This document shows positions 45,876-54,788 of a DNA stretch of 64,000 nt, in pieces. The notes below the pieces were generated by a model. The model was not told where the DNA came from and ran no database searches. It saw nothing but the letters and a program-made list of their open reading frames with translations. Made by a program: the position numbers and the translations under genes. Source of the DNA: Azospirillum thermophilum (GTDB lineage: Bacteria; Pseudomonadota; Alphaproteobacteria; Azospirillales; Azospirillaceae). The stretch is from positions 1,069,501-1,133,500 of the forward strand of contig NZ_CP029353.1 of assembly GCF_003130795.1 (NCBI RefSeq), written 5' to 3'. Every line of letters starts with the position of its first letter. Position 1 is the stretch's first letter.

Positions 45876-46490
45876 ATGGCCCGCATGAAGTTCCTGTGCG
45901 ACGCCGAGCGCTGCATCGAGTGCAACGCCTGCGTCACCGCCTGCAAGAACGAGCACGAGGTCCCCTGGGGCATCAACCGCCGCCGGGTCGTCACCATCAA
46001 CGACGGCAAGCCGGGGGAACGCTCGATCTCCGTCGCCTGCATGCACTGCTCGGACGCACCCTGCAAGGCGGTCTGCCCGGTCGACTGCTTCTACCAGACC
46101 GAGGAAGGGGTGGTCCTGCACAACAAGGACCTGTGCATCGGCTGCGGCTACTGCTTCTACGCCTGCCCGTTCGGCGCGCCGCAGTACCCGCAGGCGGGCA
46201 ATTTCGGCAGCCGCGGCAAGATGGACAAGTGCACCTTCTGCTCCGGCGGTCCCGAGCCCGACAATTCGGAGGCCGAATACAAGAAGTACGGCCGCAACCG
46301 CCTGGCCGAGGGCAAGCTGCCGCTGTGCGCCGAGATGTGCTCGACCAAGGCGCTGCTGGCCGGCGACGCCGACCGCGTCTCCGACATCTATCGCGAGCGG
46401 GTGGTGGCGCGCGGCTTCGGCTCCGGCGCCTGGGGCTGGGGCACCGCCTACCAGACCAAGTCCGGGCAGGAACGGAAGCTGGGGCTGTGA
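45876..46490 (+). CDS. fdhB: Formate dehydrogenase beta (iron-sulfur) subunit
   Basis: 204 residues with four ferredoxin-type cysteine groups: CIECNACVTACKNEH, CMHCSDAPCKAVCPVDC, CIGCGYCFYACPFG and CTFC...CAEMC. It carries electrons from the catalytic subunit to the cytochrome b subunit. No signal peptide, so it would ride with the Tat-exported alpha subunit. Starts 21 bases after fdhA. Confidence 0.95.
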   Translation: MARMKFLCDAERCIECNACVTACKNEHEVPWGINRRRVVTINDGKPGERSISVACMHCSDAPCKAVCPVDCFYQTEEGVVLHNKDLCIGCGYCFYACPFGAPQYPQAGNFGSRGKMDKCTFCSGGPEPDNSEAEYKKYGRNRLAEGKLPLCAEMCSTKALLAGDADRVSDIYRERVVARGFGSGAWGWGTAYQTKSGQERKLGL

Positions 46491-46492
46491 GC

Positions 46493-46672
46493 ATGCGCAG
46501 GCTGCTTGGTCTCCTGCTGCTGCCGGCGGCGGTCGCGCTCGCCGGCTGCCAGGAGGAGGCCCAGCGCCCGGTCCATCTGGACAAGGGCGTCTATCGCGGC
46601 GCGCCGGACACGGCACGCAGCGCGGAGCAGGTCCGTGCGCTGGAGCAGCGCACCGCGACCCAGCGCTTCTAG
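46493..46672 (+). CDS. 59-residue lipoprotein between the beta and gamma subunit genes
   Basis: MRRLLGLLLLPAAVALAGC is a signal peptide with lipobox LAGC, so Cys19 should be lipidated. The mature part is only about 40 residues (QEEAQRPVHLDKGVYRGAPD then TARSAEQVRALEQRTATQRF). ATG 46493 is 2 bases after the fdhB stop. It is too short for most gene finders but shows clear codon bias and a good lipobox. Possibly a membrane-anchored helper of the dehydrogenase. Confidence 0.8.
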   Translation: MRRLLGLLLLPAAVALAGCQEEAQRPVHLDKGVYRGAPDTARSAEQVRALEQRTATQRF

Positions 46673-46699
46673 GTCACGGGACAAGGGAGAGTCGGAGCG

Positions 46700-47740
46700 A
46701 TGGCGTCCGTGATCAAGCGATGTGCCGGGGCCCTGCTGCTGGCGGGCGTGCTGGTGGTGGGGGCGGGCGTGTCCGGGGGCGTGTCCGGGGGCCTGTCCGC
46801 GGGCAGCGCGCTGGCGGCCGATCCGCCGCCGTTCAACACGCAGCTCGAGGGCAAGAGCAAGGGGGAGATGTGGTCGGGCGTCCGCCAGGGCGTGCAGGGA
46901 CTCGTCTCCATCCCCGACAAGCGGGCCGGCACGCTGATCCAGTCGGAGGGCGAGGCCTGGCGGGCGGTGCGCAACGGGCCGCTCAGCGAGTATGGAAGCT
47001 GGGTGCTGGGCGGCATCTTCGCCCTGCTGGCGCTGTTCTTCCTGGTGCGCGGCCGCATCCGCATCGACGGCCGGAAGACCGGCCGGACCATCCAGCGCTT
47101 CAACGCCTTCGAGCGGGCGGTGCATTGGCTGACCGCCGGCAGCTTCGTCGTGCTCGGCGTCACCGGGCTGAACGTGCTGTACGGCCGCCATACCATCCTG
47201 CCGCTGCTGGGTCCCGAGACCTTCGCCGCGATGACCCATTACGGCAAGCTGGCGCACAATTTCCTGGGCTTCGCCTTCATCGTCGGCGTGACGCTGACCT
47301 TCGTGCTGTGGGTGCGCCACAACATCCCGGAGCGCCACGACCTCGTCTGGTTCCTCAAGGCGGGCGGCCTGTTCTCCAAGGGCGTCCACCCGCCGGCGCG
47401 CAAGTTCAACGGCGGCCAGAAGATCATCTTCTGGTCCACCGTGGTGGGCGGCGGCATCCTGGGATTCACCGGCGTGCAGCTGATCTTCCCCTTCAGCTTC
47501 GCCACGCTGGGCGAACTGCAGCTCTACCAGCTCGTCCATTCCGCCGTGGCGATCGTCATGATCGCGATCATCGTCGCCCACATCTACATCGGCTCCGTCG
47601 GGATGGAGGGCGCCTTCGACGCCATGGGCAGCGGCCAGGTCGAGCTGCAATGGGCGCGCGAGCACCATTCCCTGTGGGTGGAGGAGGTGACCGGCGAGCG
47701 GGTCGACCACCACCATCACCATCGGGCGCCGGCCGAGTGA
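46700..47740 (+). CDS. Formate dehydrogenase gamma (cytochrome b) subunit
   Basis: 346 residues. A signal-like first helix with 12-bp DNA repeats coding VSGGVSGG, then four membrane helices of the family cytochrome b core: RFNAFERAVHWLTAGSFVVL with a heme His, GKLAHNFLGFAFIVGVTLTF, IFWSTVVGGGILGFTGVQLI and LVHSAVAIVMIAIIVAHIYI. The end is His-rich (DHHHHH). It passes electrons from the beta subunit to quinone. Starts 28 bases after the lipoprotein gene. Confidence 0.9.
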   Translation: MASVIKRCAGALLLAGVLVVGAGVSGGVSGGLSAGSALAADPPPFNTQLEGKSKGEMWSGVRQGVQGLVSIPDKRAGTLIQSEGEAWRAVRNGPLSEYGSWVLGGIFALLALFFLVRGRIRIDGRKTGRTIQRFNAFERAVHWLTAGSFVVLGVTGLNVLYGRHTILPLLGPETFAAMTHYGKLAHNFLGFAFIVGVTLTFVLWVRHNIPERHDLVWFLKAGGLFSKGVHPPARKFNGGQKIIFWSTVVGGGILGFTGVQLIFPFSFATLGELQLYQLVHSAVAIVMIAIIVAHIYIGSVGMEGAFDAMGSGQVELQWAREHHSLWVEEVTGERVDHHHHHRAPAE

Positions 47741-47751
47741 GGACCTTGCCG

Positions 47752-48120
47752 ATGACCTTCCGAAGCGCGCTGGCCGCCCTGCTGCTGCTGGCCGGCCCCG
47801 CCTTCGCCGACCAGCCGGTGAAGACCGCCGACGAGATCAAGGCGCTGGTGGCGGAGCGCTACGGCGTCGAGGTGCTGCGCGTCGTCGAGACGGCGCCGGA
47901 GGACGGCCCCGCCGCCTATCGCGTCACGGTGATGCTGCCGGGGCAGGCGGGCAACGCCGCCTTCCTGGTGAGCACGCTGCTGGTGGATGCCGCCACCGGC
48001 GGGCTGCTGTCGGCCTTCCGGCACGAGGCGGCCGGCTACAGCCTGTCCGACGCGCCGCAGCTCGACCCCAACCGGTCGACCGGCAACCCCGCCGCCGCCC
48101 GCGGCCACGTCTGGAGATAG
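47752..48120 (+). CDS. Small secreted protein after fdh gamma, PepSY-like
   Basis: 122 residues with a signal peptide (MTFRSALAALLLLAGPAFAD, cleavage after AFA). The mature part EIKALVAERYGVEVLRVVET then YRVTVMLPGQAGNAAFLVST and VDAATGGLLSAFRHEAAGYS looks like a PepSY-type fold, known in redox and metal proteins of the envelope. The link to that family is an inference. ATG 47752 is 11 bases after the gamma stop, so it belongs to the formate dehydrogenase operon. Confidence 0.75.
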   Translation: MTFRSALAALLLLAGPAFADQPVKTADEIKALVAERYGVEVLRVVETAPEDGPAAYRVTVMLPGQAGNAAFLVSTLLVDAATGGLLSAFRHEAAGYSLSDAPQLDPNRSTGNPAAARGHVWR

Positions 48121-48219
48121 GGCGGGCTCGAGGATTGGGCCGGGGGGCGTTCGTGGCGGCTTGACAGGGCAGGGCGGACCGTGGCGGGGTTGCGGCGTGA
48201 TCCGTCCGGAGCCTTTGCC

Positions 48220-48915
48220 ATGACCATCCCGCACCTCGCCGAGCGCCGCGCCGTCATCGACGCCTGCCTTGCCATGAACCGGCTGGGCATCAACCAGGGC
48301 TCGTCCGGCAACCTGTCGATCCGCATCCCCGGCGGCTTTCTCGTCACCCCCACCAGCCTGCCCTACGACGAGATGGAGCCGGAGGATTTGGTGGAGATGG
48401 GCTTCGACGGCACCTATCTCGGCAGCCGCCGCCCGTCGTCGGAATGGCGCTTCCACCGCGACATCCTGCAGGCCCGCACCGACGTGGACGTCGTGCTGCA
48501 CGCCCACCCGAGCTACGCCACCGCGATGGCCGTCCACGGGCTGGACATCCCGAGCTTTCACTACATGGTCGCGCTGGCCGGCGGCGACTCCATCCGCTGC
48601 GCGCCCTACGCCACCTTCGGCACGCAGGCGCTGTCCGACCATGCGCTGGCGGCGCTGGAGGGGCGGCTGGCCTGCCTGCTCGCCCATCACGGCATGATCG
48701 TCCTGGGGCGGACGACCAAGGCGGCGCTGGCCCTGGCGGTCGAGGTGGAGACGCTGGCCCGCCAGTACAGCATCGCCCGCCAGTTCGGCGATCCGCCCCT
48801 GCTGCCGCCCGAGGAGATCGCGCAGGTGCTGGAGAAGATGCGGCGGATGAGGTACGGCCAGCCACTCGATACCGACGACCGGCCGGAAGACACCGCCCGG
48901 CCGCGCTATCCGTGA
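48220..48915 (+). CDS. Class II aldolase/adducin family protein
   Basis: 231-residue zinc enzyme of the fuculose-/ribulose-phosphate aldolase family. Blocks: LGINQGSSGNLSIRIPGGFL, SSEWRFHRDILQARTDVDVV, the zinc site LHAHPSYATAMAVHG and a later AHHGMIVLG. Substrate unknown. It is outside the formate dehydrogenase group and starts 99 bases after it. Confidence 0.88.
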   Translation: MTIPHLAERRAVIDACLAMNRLGINQGSSGNLSIRIPGGFLVTPTSLPYDEMEPEDLVEMGFDGTYLGSRRPSSEWRFHRDILQARTDVDVVLHAHPSYATAMAVHGLDIPSFHYMVALAGGDSIRCAPYATFGTQALSDHALAALEGRLACLLAHHGMIVLGRTTKAALALAVEVETLARQYSIARQFGDPPLLPPEEIAQVLEKMRRMRYGQPLDTDDRPEDTARPRYP

Positions 48916-49091
48916 CGGACCGGCCGACGGGAGCCGGCTTTGGCAGAAGACGCCGATGAACATGCGGATGTAGTCAGTGTTTGCCCCGCTACGGTCCAGT
49001 ATGCGCGCAGAAATTCAACAAAATTCGCCCGATTGACGTACCGCGATTGCAGGAGAATATTGCGACCTCTACTCACTTGGAGGGCGCCACG

Positions 49092-49391
49092 ATGCGCATT
49101 GTTTCTGCATTCATCTGTATGGTTGCCTGCACCGTCATGGCGGGAGAGGCCGCCGCGCGGGGCGGAAGCGGCGGACACTCGTTCGGCTCCGGCCACAGCT
49201 CCTCGACCTACACGCCGCACTCCTCGTCGCACGGCGACCACTCCGTCAGCGGCTATACGAGGAAGGACGGCACCTATGTGGCGCCGCATCACCAGACGAA
49301 CCCGAACGGGACCAAGCTCGACAACTACTCGACCAAGGGGAACGTGAACCCCTACACCGGCAAACCCGGCACCGTCGATCCCTACAAATAA
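49092..49391 (+). CDS. Small secreted Ser/Gly/His-rich protein
   Basis: 99 residues. The signal peptide (MRIVSAFICMVACTVMAGEA) is followed by GGSGGHSFGSGHSSSTYTPH and then YTRKDGTYVAPHHQTNPNGT and the end NPYTGKPGTVDPYK. The last motif occurs in small secreted proteins of diverse bacteria; function unknown. ATG 49092 follows a modest purine stretch (TTGGAGGG). Confidence 0.75.
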   Translation: MRIVSAFICMVACTVMAGEAAARGGSGGHSFGSGHSSSTYTPHSSSHGDHSVSGYTRKDGTYVAPHHQTNPNGTKLDNYSTKGNVNPYTGKPGTVDPYK

Positions 49392-49402
49392 CGGGGAACG
49401 AT

Positions 49403-51463
49403 CTACGGTGTGAGCTGCGCCACCGGGCGGAGCGCGCCGACCGTCAGGAGGGGGCGGCCGGATCCCACCGGGTCAGCCGGGGCCGCATCCGCCGGCGGGC
49501 CGACCTGAAGGGGACGGTCCGCCGGCGGCGGGGAATAGGTGGCGGGCAGGAACAGGGTGATGCGGGTGCCGCGGCCGGGCTCGCTCGCCACCTCGATGTC
49601 GCCGCCGAGCATGGCGGTGTAATGCCCGACCAGCGTCAGCCCCAGCCCGGCGCCGCGCCGCGACACGCCGCCGGTCAGGGCGGCGCCCTGGACGAAGGGC
49701 TGGAACAGCCGGCCGGTCTGGGCCGCCGGGAAGCCGCGGCCGGTGTCGCTCACCGTGAAGCGGTACCAGATGCCGCCGTCGCGCTCGGTCTTCTCCGCCG
49801 CCAGCGTCACGCTGCCGCCCTCGGTGAACTTGCAGGCGTTGTCCAGCAGGTTCAGCAGGGCCTGCCGCACCTTGGTGAAGTCGCTGTTCATCTGGCCGAG
49901 CCCGGCGGCGGCGGCGAGGTCCAGGCTGTTGCCGTGCAGGTCGGCCGCCGGCATCGAGCGCTCGCGCACCTCGACCAGCAGGCGGTTGATGTCGAAGTCC
50001 TGCAGGACGACGTCCATCGTCCCGGCCTCGATCTTGGCATAGTCGAGCAGGGCGTCGACCAGCGAGACGAGCTGCTCGCCCGTCCACTGGATATGCTCCA
50101 CGTCGGTCGCCAGCTCGTCGGCGCCGAAGCGGTGCAGCTCGCTCATCAGCGACTGGCTGGAATTGACGATGTCGGTCAGCGGCCCGTGCAGCTCGTGCCC
50201 CATGTTGACCAGGAAGTTGGTCTTGGCGACGCTGTCGGCCTCGGCCCGGTCCTTCTCGCGGGCCAGCCGGTCCTGAAGCGCCTGCGCCTCCTCCAGCCGC
50301 CGCTCGCTCTCGATGCTGGTGTCGCGCAGGATCTCCACGGCGCGCGCCATGGCGGCGATCTCGTCCTGGCCGGACAGCGCGGGCAGGGTGACGTCGGTCC
50401 TGCCGGCGGCGATGGCGGTGACGGCGCTGGCCATGGCATTGACCGGCCGGCCGACGCTGCGCTGGATCAGCCAGACGGCGACCAGCCCGACGAGCAGCAG
50501 GATGCCGCCGGTCCACAAGGCCGCCGTGGCATAGCCCGAGGCACCGGCAGCCAGGGCGCTGCGCAGGCTGCCGGCGCGCGCCTCGGCACGCTGGCGGATC
50601 TCCGTCAGGTTGGCGGCGATCCCGGCGGCGTTCGGGGCCATGCCCTCGGACCGGGCGGTGTCCTCCTCGGCGACCGCGGATTCGAGTCGCGTCAGGATGC
50701 CGTCGGCCCGGTCGAGGAGCTGGCCGACCTCGGTGATCGCCTGCTGCGTGCCGGCGATCCAGAGATAGCGGTTCATCTCCGCCAGCTTGCCGCGGGCATT
50801 GGCCAGCTCGGCCCGCATGCGCCCGGCATCCTGGGGATCGCGCCGCTCCAGGAAGCGGGTCAGATGCTCCTGCATCAGGAGCACGGCGATGGCGGCGTCG
50901 CTGGCCAGCGCCGTGGAGTCGACGCCGCCGGCGCTCTTCAGCAGCGACAGCCGGTCGCGCGCCTGGGCGACCAGCGGCTCCAGCTCGCCGGCCAGGACGG
51001 CGTTGCGGGCGTTGCGGATCGCGATGACCCGCTGCACCGCCGCCCAATAGGCGTCGAGCGAGCCTTTCACCTTGGTCAGGCTGGCGCGGTCGGCCGGATC
51101 GGCAACCGCCTTGTCGAGCAGGGCCACCCGCTCGACGATGCCGTCATGGCGCAGCGTGGCGTCGAGCAGGCTCTGGTCGTCGCCGTAGACGAGATGGTCG
51201 CGGATCGAGACCTCGAGGTCGCGCAGGCCGATATCCGCCTCCGCCGCGATCTGGCCGAGGTCGGCAGTGGCCGAATAGCTGCCGATGTCGCGGCTCAACG
51301 CATACATCCAGCCGAGCCCGATCAGCATGACCAGGACGACCAGCGCGAGCGCGACGCCGAAGCCGACGGAAATGCGGCGCGCCACGCTCAGGTCGTTGAA
51401 CCGGCGCAGGGACGGGAGTCGTGGCAAGCCGCCGACCGTGGACAGAATGCCGCTCCGCTTCAC
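49403..51463 (-). CDS. Membrane histidine kinase with HAMP domain
   Basis: 686 residues. Helix at about 31-53 (FGVALALVVLVMLIGLGWM), a large periplasmic helical sensor of about 280 residues with DTARSEGMAPN, a second helix near 330, a HAMP domain, an H-box NMGHELHGPLTDIVN and an ATPase domain (NLLDNACKFTEGGSV, GRGFPAAQTGRLFQP, GAGLGLTLVGHYT). In the H-box the usual Arg-Thr after HEL is His-Gly, a difference from most kinases. GTG 51463 has CGGAGT eight bases upstream. The regulator partner is not adjacent. Confidence 0.88.
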   Translation of the reverse strand: MKRSGILSTVGGLPRLPSLRRFNDLSVARRISVGFGVALALVVLVMLIGLGWMYALSRDIGSYSATADLGQIAAEADIGLRDLEVSIRDHLVYGDDQSLLDATLRHDGIVERVALLDKAVADPADRASLTKVKGSLDAYWAAVQRVIAIRNARNAVLAGELEPLVAQARDRLSLLKSAGGVDSTALASDAAIAVLLMQEHLTRFLERRDPQDAGRMRAELANARGKLAEMNRYLWIAGTQQAITEVGQLLDRADGILTRLESAVAEEDTARSEGMAPNAAGIAANLTEIRQRAEARAGSLRSALAAGASGYATAALWTGGILLLVGLVAVWLIQRSVGRPVNAMASAVTAIAAGRTDVTLPALSGQDEIAAMARAVEILRDTSIESERRLEEAQALQDRLAREKDRAEADSVAKTNFLVNMGHELHGPLTDIVNSSQSLMSELHRFGADELATDVEHIQWTGEQLVSLVDALLDYAKIEAGTMDVVLQDFDINRLLVEVRERSMPAADLHGNSLDLAAAAGLGQMNSDFTKVRQALLNLLDNACKFTEGGSVTLAAEKTERDGGIWYRFTVSDTGRGFPAAQTGRLFQPFVQGAALTGGVSRRGAGLGLTLVGHYTAMLGGDIEVASEPGRGTRITLFLPATYSPPPADRPLQVGPPADAAPADPVGSGRPLLTVGALRPVAQLTP

Positions 51464-51573
51464 GCCAACTCCGCACAAGCTGTGACAGTTTCGGGACCCG
51501 CCGGTCAGCGCTTGACCGGCCGGCGCGGATTGTAGCTTGGCGCGGACACCCCGCAAACAGACAAGTGCAGTCC

Positions 51574-52356
51574 TCAGCCCTCATCCTGCCCGTAAAAGGC
51601 GTAGGCGTGCATGCCCAGGCTGCCATGCTCGAAACCGGCGTGCAGCCGCCCGGTCCGCGGTACCGGCCCGGCGGCGCCGAACGCCACCGGCAGCGGCAGG
51701 AAATGCTCGTCGGTCGGATGGGCGCGGCGGGACTCGGGGCAGCGGGTCAGCCACTCCGCCACGGCATCGCCGTCGCCCGCAGCCAGCGCGCCGTCCAGCC
51801 AGTCGGCGAAACCGCTTGCCCAGCCGGCCGGACCGCCCGCCCCGCCGGACCACATGAACTCGCGCAGGTTGTGGACGGCGCCGCCGCTGGCGAGGATCAG
51901 CACCCCCTCGCGGCGCAGCTCCGCCAGACGGCGGCCGAGCGCGATGTGGTCGGCGGCGCTGCGGCCGGGCTGGACGGAGAACTGGGCGACCGGGATGTCG
52001 GCCTCCGGGTACATCAGCATCAGCGGCACCCAGGCGCCATGGTCGAGCCCCTGCGACGGATCGACCGCCGCCCCGGTCAGACCGGCCACCCGCTCCGCCA
52101 GGGCGGGGGCGCCGGGGGCGGGATAGCGCAGGCGGTAGAGCGCGTCGGGGAAGCCGGAAAAGTCGTGCACCGTCTCCGGCCGGGTCGCACCGCTGACGGC
52201 GGGGAGGCGCGTCGTCCAGTGGGCGGAGACGGCAAGCACCGCGCTCGGCCGGCCGAGGGTCGTGCCGAGCCCGGCGAGGAAGTCGCGTCCCGGGCTGTTC
52301 TCCAGGATCAGGGTGGGGGCCCCGTGGGAAACGAAGACGGACGGGAAACTGGTCAT
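51574..52356 (-). CDS. Extradiol ring-cleavage (LigB/DODA-type) dioxygenase
   Basis: 260 residues with the LigB-type features: SHGAPTLILENSPGRDFLAG, AVLAVSAHWTTRLPAV, GLDHGAWVPLMLMYPEADIP, SGGAVHNLREF and RAHPTDEHFLPLPVA. These supply the Fe/Zn ligands (His in SHG, AHW, DHG, DEH). The YgiD/DODA branch is often found in bacteria; the natural substrate is unknown. No neighbours hint at a pathway. Confidence 0.87.
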   Translation of the reverse strand: MTSFPSVFVSHGAPTLILENSPGRDFLAGLGTTLGRPSAVLAVSAHWTTRLPAVSGATRPETVHDFSGFPDALYRLRYPAPGAPALAERVAGLTGAAVDPSQGLDHGAWVPLMLMYPEADIPVAQFSVQPGRSAADHIALGRRLAELRREGVLILASGGAVHNLREFMWSGGAGGPAGWASGFADWLDGALAAGDGDAVAEWLTRCPESRRAHPTDEHFLPLPVAFGAAGPVPRTGRLHAGFEHGSLGMHAYAFYGQDEG

Positions 52357-52444
52357 GGCGGGCGCTGGCTCCGGCAGGGGAGGGCGGGGAGCGCCGCGAT
52401 GCGCCTCACGCCCGGAAATCTCGCGGAGACCATTGCACCAAAGA

Positions 52445-52472
52445 AAAACCCCGGCGCCTAGGCCGGGGTTTT
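52445..52472 (-). terminator. Rho-independent terminator of the atp operon
   Basis: AAAACCCCGGC-GCCTAG-GCCGGGGTTTT pairs as an 11-bp stem with a 6-base loop; on the minus strand it is followed by TTTTTCTT. It is 45 bases after the atpF stop. Confidence 0.85.
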
Positions 52473-52516
52473 CTCAAACTCCGTTGCGGAAGCCGCAACG
52501 ATTCGTCCGAAGACGG

Positions 52517-52999
52517 TCAGTGCAGGTGCCGGGGCAGATCGGCGATCGACTGCTCGATCAGCTTGTCGGCCTGGGCAGGCTGCAGGCCGGTCTCCAGCAG
52601 GCGGCGGCCGGCGGCCACCGCGACGTCGACCGTCAGGTCGCGCACCTCGGCCACCGCCGCGGCTTCCGCCTGGGCGATGCGGGTCATCGCCTGGGCCTCG
52701 CGGCGCTTCAGCGACGCCTCGAGCTCGGCGGCGGCCTGCGAGCGCAGGCGCTCGGCCTCCTCGCGGGCATGGGCGAGGACGGCCTCGGCCTCCTTCAGGG
52801 CGTCGGCCTGGCGGCGCTGGTAGCTGTTGAGCAGCTCCTGGGCGTCGCGGTGCAGGCGCTCGGCCTCGTCCAGCTCGGCACGGATCTTCTCGGTGCGGGC
52901 GTCCAGCAGACCGCCGATGGCGGCGGCCGCCTTCTTCCAGACCAGCGCCACGAAGATGACGAAGGAGACGGCAACCCAGAATTCAGGCTGGTGGATCAT
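52517..52999 (-). CDS. atpF: ATP synthase F0 subunit b
   Basis: 160 residues: one N-terminal membrane helix (about 6-25, FWVAVSFVIFVALVWKKAAA) and a long coiled-coil stator arm ending with PAQADKLIEQSIADLPRHLH. It starts 4 bases inside the end of the b' gene (ATGA). It is the last gene of the operon. Confidence 0.93.
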   Translation of the reverse strand: MIHQPEFWVAVSFVIFVALVWKKAAAAIGGLLDARTEKIRAELDEAERLHRDAQELLNSYQRRQADALKEAEAVLAHAREEAERLRSQAAAELEASLKRREAQAMTRIAQAEAAAVAEVRDLTVDVAVAAGRRLLETGLQPAQADKLIEQSIADLPRHLH

Positions 53000-53643
53000 T
53001 GCCGGCGCTCCTCGATCACGGCGGCCACGGCGGCTTCGGCCTGGGCGGCATCGACCTCGACCCCGGCCAGACGGCCGGCGACGTCACGGGCGATGTCGGC
53101 GGCGGCGGCCCGCACGTTGGCCAGAGCCTGCTCCTTGGCCGCGGCGATGTTCGCCTCGGCGGTCTTCAGGCGCTCGGCGATGTCGGCATTCAGCGCGGCC
53201 TGGCGGGCCTGGTTGTTCGCCTCGATGTCGGCAGCGGCCTGACCGATCAGGGTCTGGGCCTCGGACCGGGCATTCGCGAGGGACTTTTCGACCTGGGCCA
53301 GAACGGCCTCGGCCTCCTCCTTGAGCGAGGCGGCCTTGCTGAGGTCGCGCGAGATGCGCTCCTGGCGGGCATCCAGCACCTCGGCCACGCGCGGCAGCGC
53401 CTTCTTGGCCATGAGGTAGTAGAGGACGATGAAAGTCAGCGCCAGCCAGAAAATCTGGGTCGGGAAGGTGGCGGGATTGAGCTGCGGCAGGCCGCCGGCG
53501 TGCTCGCCGCCGTGGGCGGCGTCCGGAGCGTGCTCCGCCGTCGCCGCCAGGACAGTACCGGCGAGCATCGTCAGGCTGGCGAGCGTTGCGCTCCCCAGGC
53601 CGGACAAGCGTGCCAGCCGTCCCTTGGCCAACAGGTTCGGCAT
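52996..53643 (-). CDS. ATP synthase F0 subunit b'
   Basis: 215 residues. After a signal-like start, the membrane helix (IFWLALTFIVLYYLMAKKAL) is followed by a coiled coil of Ala/Glu-rich sequence. Two unlike b subunits (b and b') occur in alphaproteobacteria and phototrophs. The extra N-terminal 45 residues are longer than in most b' proteins; an internal start is possible. Confidence 0.92.
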   Translation of the reverse strand: MPNLLAKGRLARLSGLGSATLASLTMLAGTVLAATAEHAPDAAHGGEHAGGLPQLNPATFPTQIFWLALTFIVLYYLMAKKALPRVAEVLDARQERISRDLSKAASLKEEAEAVLAQVEKSLANARSEAQTLIGQAAADIEANNQARQAALNADIAERLKTAEANIAAAKEQALANVRAAAADIARDVAGRLAGVEVDAAQAEAAVAAVIEERRQ

Positions 53644-53728
53644 GATCGGTCCCCCTAGGCAAAGGTGCGGCGCCGAAACTTCGAGAGCCCGGCGCCGCGT
53701 CAGAGCGAGTGATAAGTCCGCTCAGGCC

Positions 53729-53953
53729 TTAGGCGAACAGGATCAGGAAGGCGATCAGCAGCGCGAAGAGCGCGACGGCTTCCGTCAGAGCGAAGCCCAG
53801 GATGCCGATCGGGAAGACCTTCGGCTGGACGGCCGGGTTGCGGGCGATCGAGCCGATGAGGGTCGAGAAGATGTTGCCGATACCCATGCCGACACCGGCG
53901 AGGGCGATAACGGCCAGACCGGCACCGACGAACTTGGCGGCTTCAGCTTCCAT
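53729..53953 (-). CDS. atpE: ATP synthase F0 subunit c
   Basis: 74-residue proteolipid with two helices around the polar loop [12 protein letters not shown]; Glu58 in [18 protein letters not shown] is the proton carrier. ATG 53953 is chosen because AGAGG lies ten bases upstream; ATG 53962 would leave no spacing. Confidence 0.95.
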   Translation of the reverse strand: MEAEAAKFVGAGLAVIALAGVGMGIGNIFSTLIGSIARNPAVQPKVFPIGILGFALTEAVALFALLIAFLILFA

Positions 53954-54032
53954 GGTACTCATTCCTCTAGGTAAGGGTGAACTGGACGGAACTGTCGGGT
54001 GAAGGCGGGTCCGGCTCGGCGCCGGGAACTGC

Positions 54033-54776
54033 TCAGTGCAGCTCCAGCGCGTCGCGGATGTAGAGGCAGGTCAGGATCGAGAAGACGTAGGCCTGCAGGA
54101 ACGCGACCAGGAATTCGAAGCCGGTCAGCGCGATGTTGATGGCCAGCGGGACGAGGCCGGTGACGAAGCCGAGCGCGCCCAGGCCGCTGATCATCAGAAC
54201 CGTGAAGCCCGCGAACACCTTCAGCATGGTGTGACCGGCCATCATGTTGGCGAACAGTCGGATCGACAGGCTCACCGGACGCATCACGTAGGAGATCACC
54301 TCGATCGGAATGAGGATCGGGGCGAGCGCGATCGGAGCGCCGTGCGGCATGAAGAAGCTGAAGAAGTGCAGCCCGTGCTTCAGCAGGGCCAGGATCGTCA
54401 CGAACACGAACACCGTCGCGGCGAGCGCGAAGGTCACGATGATGTGGCTCGTGAAGGTGAAGGTGTAGGGGATCATCCCGATCATGTTGCCGAACAGGAC
54501 GAACATGAAGATCGAGAAGACGAAGGGGAAGTACGGCTTGGCGTCGTGCCCCGCGTTGTCGCGCACGAGGTTGGCGACGAACTCGTAGAACATCTCGGCC
54601 AGCGACTGCAGGCGGCCCGGCACCATCGCCTTGTTCGCCATGCCGGCGACCAGCAGCCAGTAGATCAGCGCGACCGCGATGACCATGAACAGGGCGGAGT
54701 TCGTGAACGACACGTCGTACCCGCCGAGGATGATCTGGAACAACGGGTTGATCTGGAACTGGTGCAGCGGATCCAA
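54033..54776 (-). CDS. atpB: ATP synthase F0 subunit a
   Basis: 247 residues, five or six membrane helices. The catalytic Arg is in [20 protein letters not shown], the family signature. It forms the proton path with AtpE. atpI precedes it by 12 bases. Confidence 0.95.
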   Translation of the reverse strand: MDPLHQFQINPLFQIILGGYDVSFTNSALFMVIAVALIYWLLVAGMANKAMVPGRLQSLAEMFYEFVANLVRDNAGHDAKPYFPFVFSIFMFVLFGNMIGMIPYTFTFTSHIIVTFALAATVFVFVTILALLKHGLHFFSFFMPHGAPIALAPILIPIEVISYVMRPVSLSIRLFANMMAGHTMLKVFAGFTVLMISGLGALGFVTGLVPLAINIALTGFEFLVAFLQAYVFSILTCLYIRDALELH

Positions 54777-54788
54777 GGTCGTCCTCGC

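Noticed and set aside
42591..46616. Very long minus-strand frame of 1341 codons over the formate dehydrogenase genes
   Set aside because: It is the shadow of the fdh genes caused by high GC; the plus strand has intact metal and cluster motifs.
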